From Bordetella sp. H567 (GTDB lineage: Bacteria > Pseudomonadota > Gammaproteobacteria > Burkholderiales > Burkholderiaceae_B), in the NCBI RefSeq assembly GCF_001704295.1, contig NZ_CP012334.1, forward strand, positions 1,934,084 to 1,998,083: a stretch of 64,000 nucleotides of DNA, given 5' to 3'. The translations under genes and the position numbers were made by a program. The notes under the pieces were generated by a model. It was not told the DNA's origin. It made no database searches and saw only the letters and a list, made by a program, of their open reading frames with translations. Of this stretch, positions 62,382 to 64,000 are shown one piece after another. Within the stretch, counting starts at the first letter, position 1. Each line of letters starts with the position of its first letter.

Positions 62382-63712
62382 CGGACTTTGCTCACGGGCA
62401 GCGCGATCGTGAAACGCGCTCCCTCGCCCGGTTCGCTTTCGACCGTGAGCGTGCCACCCTGGCGTTCGCAGATCTTGCGTACCAGGAAGAGACCCAGTCC
62501 CAATCCCTTGGTTTCGCGGTGCGCGGCCTGGCGGAAATGCGGGTCGAAGATCCGCGCCTGATCTTCCTTTGCGATACCCGGCCCGCGGTCGGCCACCGCG
62601 ATCCATGCCGTGCGCTCGCCCGGCGCGGTCAATGTGCCGACCTGGATCACGATGGGCTGGTCGGCCGGTGAATATTTCACCGCGTTGTGGATCACGTTGC
62701 GCAGCACCACGCCGGTAAGGGGGCCGTCGCACCAGGCCGGCGAGGGCTCAGGCGCTTCCAGCTGCAGCCGATGGGCCACGTCATGCTGGATGGAGGCCAC
62801 CACGTCGGCGGCCAGGCGGGCCAGGTCCACCACTTCATGACGCGGCGCCAGTGCCTCGTCGTAGGTGCTTTCCTGGACCAGCAACTGGTCCATCAACTCG
62901 TTGATCCGGGCGACGGCGCGTCCAATGCGTTGCAGGCGACTGTCGACTTGCTCGTCGCTGCCTTCCAGCACCATCTGCAGCGATTGGACCGCGGCGCTGA
63001 TGGTCGCCACCGGTGAGCGCATTTCGTGCGACAGCAGTGCGTTCATTTGACGCTGTCGTTCCAGTACCTCGTTCAGCATGGACAGCCGCGCTTCGATCTC
63101 CCGCTGGCCGGAAGCCAGCGCGGCGGGGGCCAACTGGGCCCTCGCGCGGGCGGCGGCGCGCCTGGACTGGCTCGGCGCGACATTTCCCAGCGCCAGGCGA
63201 CGCGCCGGCGTGGCGGCCTCCGTCAGCAAAACCAGGAACGCAATGCCGCCGGATATGGTCGCGACCACCGCGAGCAATGGCACGAGGCTGGCCGCGTCGA
63301 CACCCGCGTGCAGCGCCAGCCTGTCGCCCGCCACCGCGATGGCGCACGACACGATGGCCGCCAGCCATGCCGCCAGGCGAAAAAATGCCGCCCATGCCGC
63401 CGCGCGCCGGCGGCGCAGCGCGCCGCCCGCCATCCACAGCACCGCACTGGCGCCCAGGCCCAGGAGTCCCGCCGATACGCCCGCTTGCGCGGCAGCCGGC
63501 ACCCACGGCGCCAGCGCGCCCGTGAGGAGCGCGGCCCGCGCCGCCTGGGACATCAGCAGCAATAGCGCGGCAAGCCCGGGAAACCCGGTGCGGCGCCGGG
63601 CCGCGGCCAGCAGGAGGATGACCAGGATGGCGGCAGCCAGGCCAGCCACGCTGGCCCGGAAGGAGTGCAATAACGCGCTAGTGGCGATCGGATACCAGAG
63701 GTCGGGATTCAT
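62378..63712 (-). CDS. Sensor histidine kinase with multi-helix membrane domain
   Basis: A 444-residue kinase. The N-terminal half has five or six TM helices (for example LAAAILVILLLAAA and VPLLAVVATISGGIAFLVLL) and no periplasmic sensor domain, so it senses within or at the membrane. The His box is ALLSHEMRSPVATI; ATP-binding boxes are NVIHNAVKYSPADQ, ADRGPGIAKED and GLGLGLFLV. The gene is convergent with the response regulator at 61659 and the stop codons overlap, an unusual layout for a cognate pair. Confidence 0.9.
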   Translation of the reverse strand: MNPDLWYPIATSALLHSFRASVAGLAAAILVILLLAAARRRTGFPGLAALLLLMSQAARAALLTGALAPWVPAAAQAGVSAGLLGLGASAVLWMAGGALRRRRAAAWAAFFRLAAWLAAIVSCAIAVAGDRLALHAGVDAASLVPLLAVVATISGGIAFLVLLTEAATPARRLALGNVAPSQSRRAAARARAQLAPAALASGQREIEARLSMLNEVLERQRQMNALLSHEMRSPVATISAAVQSLQMVLEGSDEQVDSRLQRIGRAVARINELMDQLLVQESTYDEALAPRHEVVDLARLAADVVASIQHDVAHRLQLEAPEPSPAWCDGPLTGVVLRNVIHNAVKYSPADQPIVIQVGTLTAPGERTAWIAVADRGPGIAKEDQARIFDPHFRQAAHRETKGLGLGLFLVRKICERQGGTLTVESEPGEGARFTIALPVSKVR

Positions 63713-63868
63713 GCAGACAACAATTAAGCCGATGCGCCACGCGGGCGGCGTGGCGAGGGTACGTGGAGGTGCCCCGGCGATACGTTGCGCGGAAGTATAG
63801 CGGCATGGCTGCGCCAGTGCGCCGCGGCAGGGGCGATGGCGACGCAGGCATGCGCCGCCGCGCAGATG

Positions 63869-64000
63869 TCAGGCCTGCAGCGCTTCGGCGGAATAGCCCA
63901 CGGCGGCGATGCCCACGCGTTCCAGGAACGCACCGGTTTGCGCGTCCGTGGGCCCATCCGCGTAGACCTCGACACCCAATCCCTTGGCGGTTTCCCGCAC
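63869..64000 (-). CDS. Unidentified protein, C-terminal fragment
   Basis: The last 43 residues of a protein on the minus strand whose gene begins beyond the window. The visible part reads GLGVEVYADGPTDAQTGAFL and ends YSAEALQA before TGA. It looks like a globular enzyme C-terminus (strand, then helix), but the family cannot be told. 156 bp from the kinase gene upstream on its right. Confidence 0.5.
   Translation of the reverse strand: MRETAKGLGVEVYADGPTDAQTGAFLERVGIAAVGYSAEALQA

Overview
The window is GC-rich, densely packed chromosomal DNA. It reads as a betaproteobacterium of the Burkholderiales, most likely Alcaligenaceae close to Bordetella or Achromobacter. That assignment rests on gene content and order: a Bug-type periplasmic receptor, recA-recX, divergent metR/metE, DUF2889-sucC-sucD, hemC-hemD-hemX-hemY-ppa, thrB divergent from dusA, rdgC, and a multi-gene Tad/Flp pilus locus. 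No rRNA, tRNA, CRISPR array, insertion sequence or prophage was found. The only long gene-free stretches are 23775-24161 and 36343-36853.

Layout. 1-8.8 kb: tail of an OPT transporter, the dacC carboxypeptidase, ornithine cyclodeaminase with a convergent Lrp regulator, a DHA2-type MFS pump with its MarR regulator, and a leftward acyl-CoA ligase and cyclase pair. 8.8-18.5 kb: a Bug receptor and SDR pair, a MocR regulator, an FAD dehydrogenase, and many small stress or envelope genes (DUF3309, DUF1488, entericidin, lipoprotein and small hydrophilic proteins). 18.5-28.2 kb: a TetR/MFS pair, an aspartate carbamoyltransferase with an N-terminal helix-turn-helix, rdgC, a stand-alone LigD polymerase domain, an MHS-family carrier and a TctDE-like two-component system. 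28.2-38.5 kb: SOS-controlled recA-recX, metR/metE, sucCD and two TerC paralogues. 38.5-44.9 kb: heme genes, pyrophosphatase, an FAH-family hydrolase and a second entericidin. 45.0-54.7 kb: a tightly coupled Tad/Flp pilus cluster of prepilin, TadG/TadE-like proteins, an unknown secreted protein, CpaB, CpaC secretin, an FHA-CpaF fusion ATPase, TadB, TadC and a DUF192 protein. 54.6-64 kb: a BPSS1780-like membrane protein, thrB, dusA, a CBS protein, a YihY/BrkB protein, DUF2069, SelO, and a response regulator and histidine kinase placed tail to tail.

Points that stand out. (1) The HTH-fused PyrB has a near-ideal palindrome, ATATACGC-AAA-GCGTATAT, just ahead of its start codon and a second half-site 42 bp upstream; this suggests a self-regulating metabolic enzyme. 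(2) The Tad locus has no visible TadZ, prepilin peptidase or TadD, but its ATPase carries an FHA domain. (3) The last gene of that locus, DUF192, has no stop of its own and stays open antisense through the whole neighbouring membrane-protein gene. (4) A 40-residue membrane micropeptide, a candidate non-coding RNA unit and an AT-rich TerC leader lie in places that automatic annotation would probably leave blank.

All functional statements come from motifs read directly in the translated sequence and from general knowledge of the families; no database search was run.
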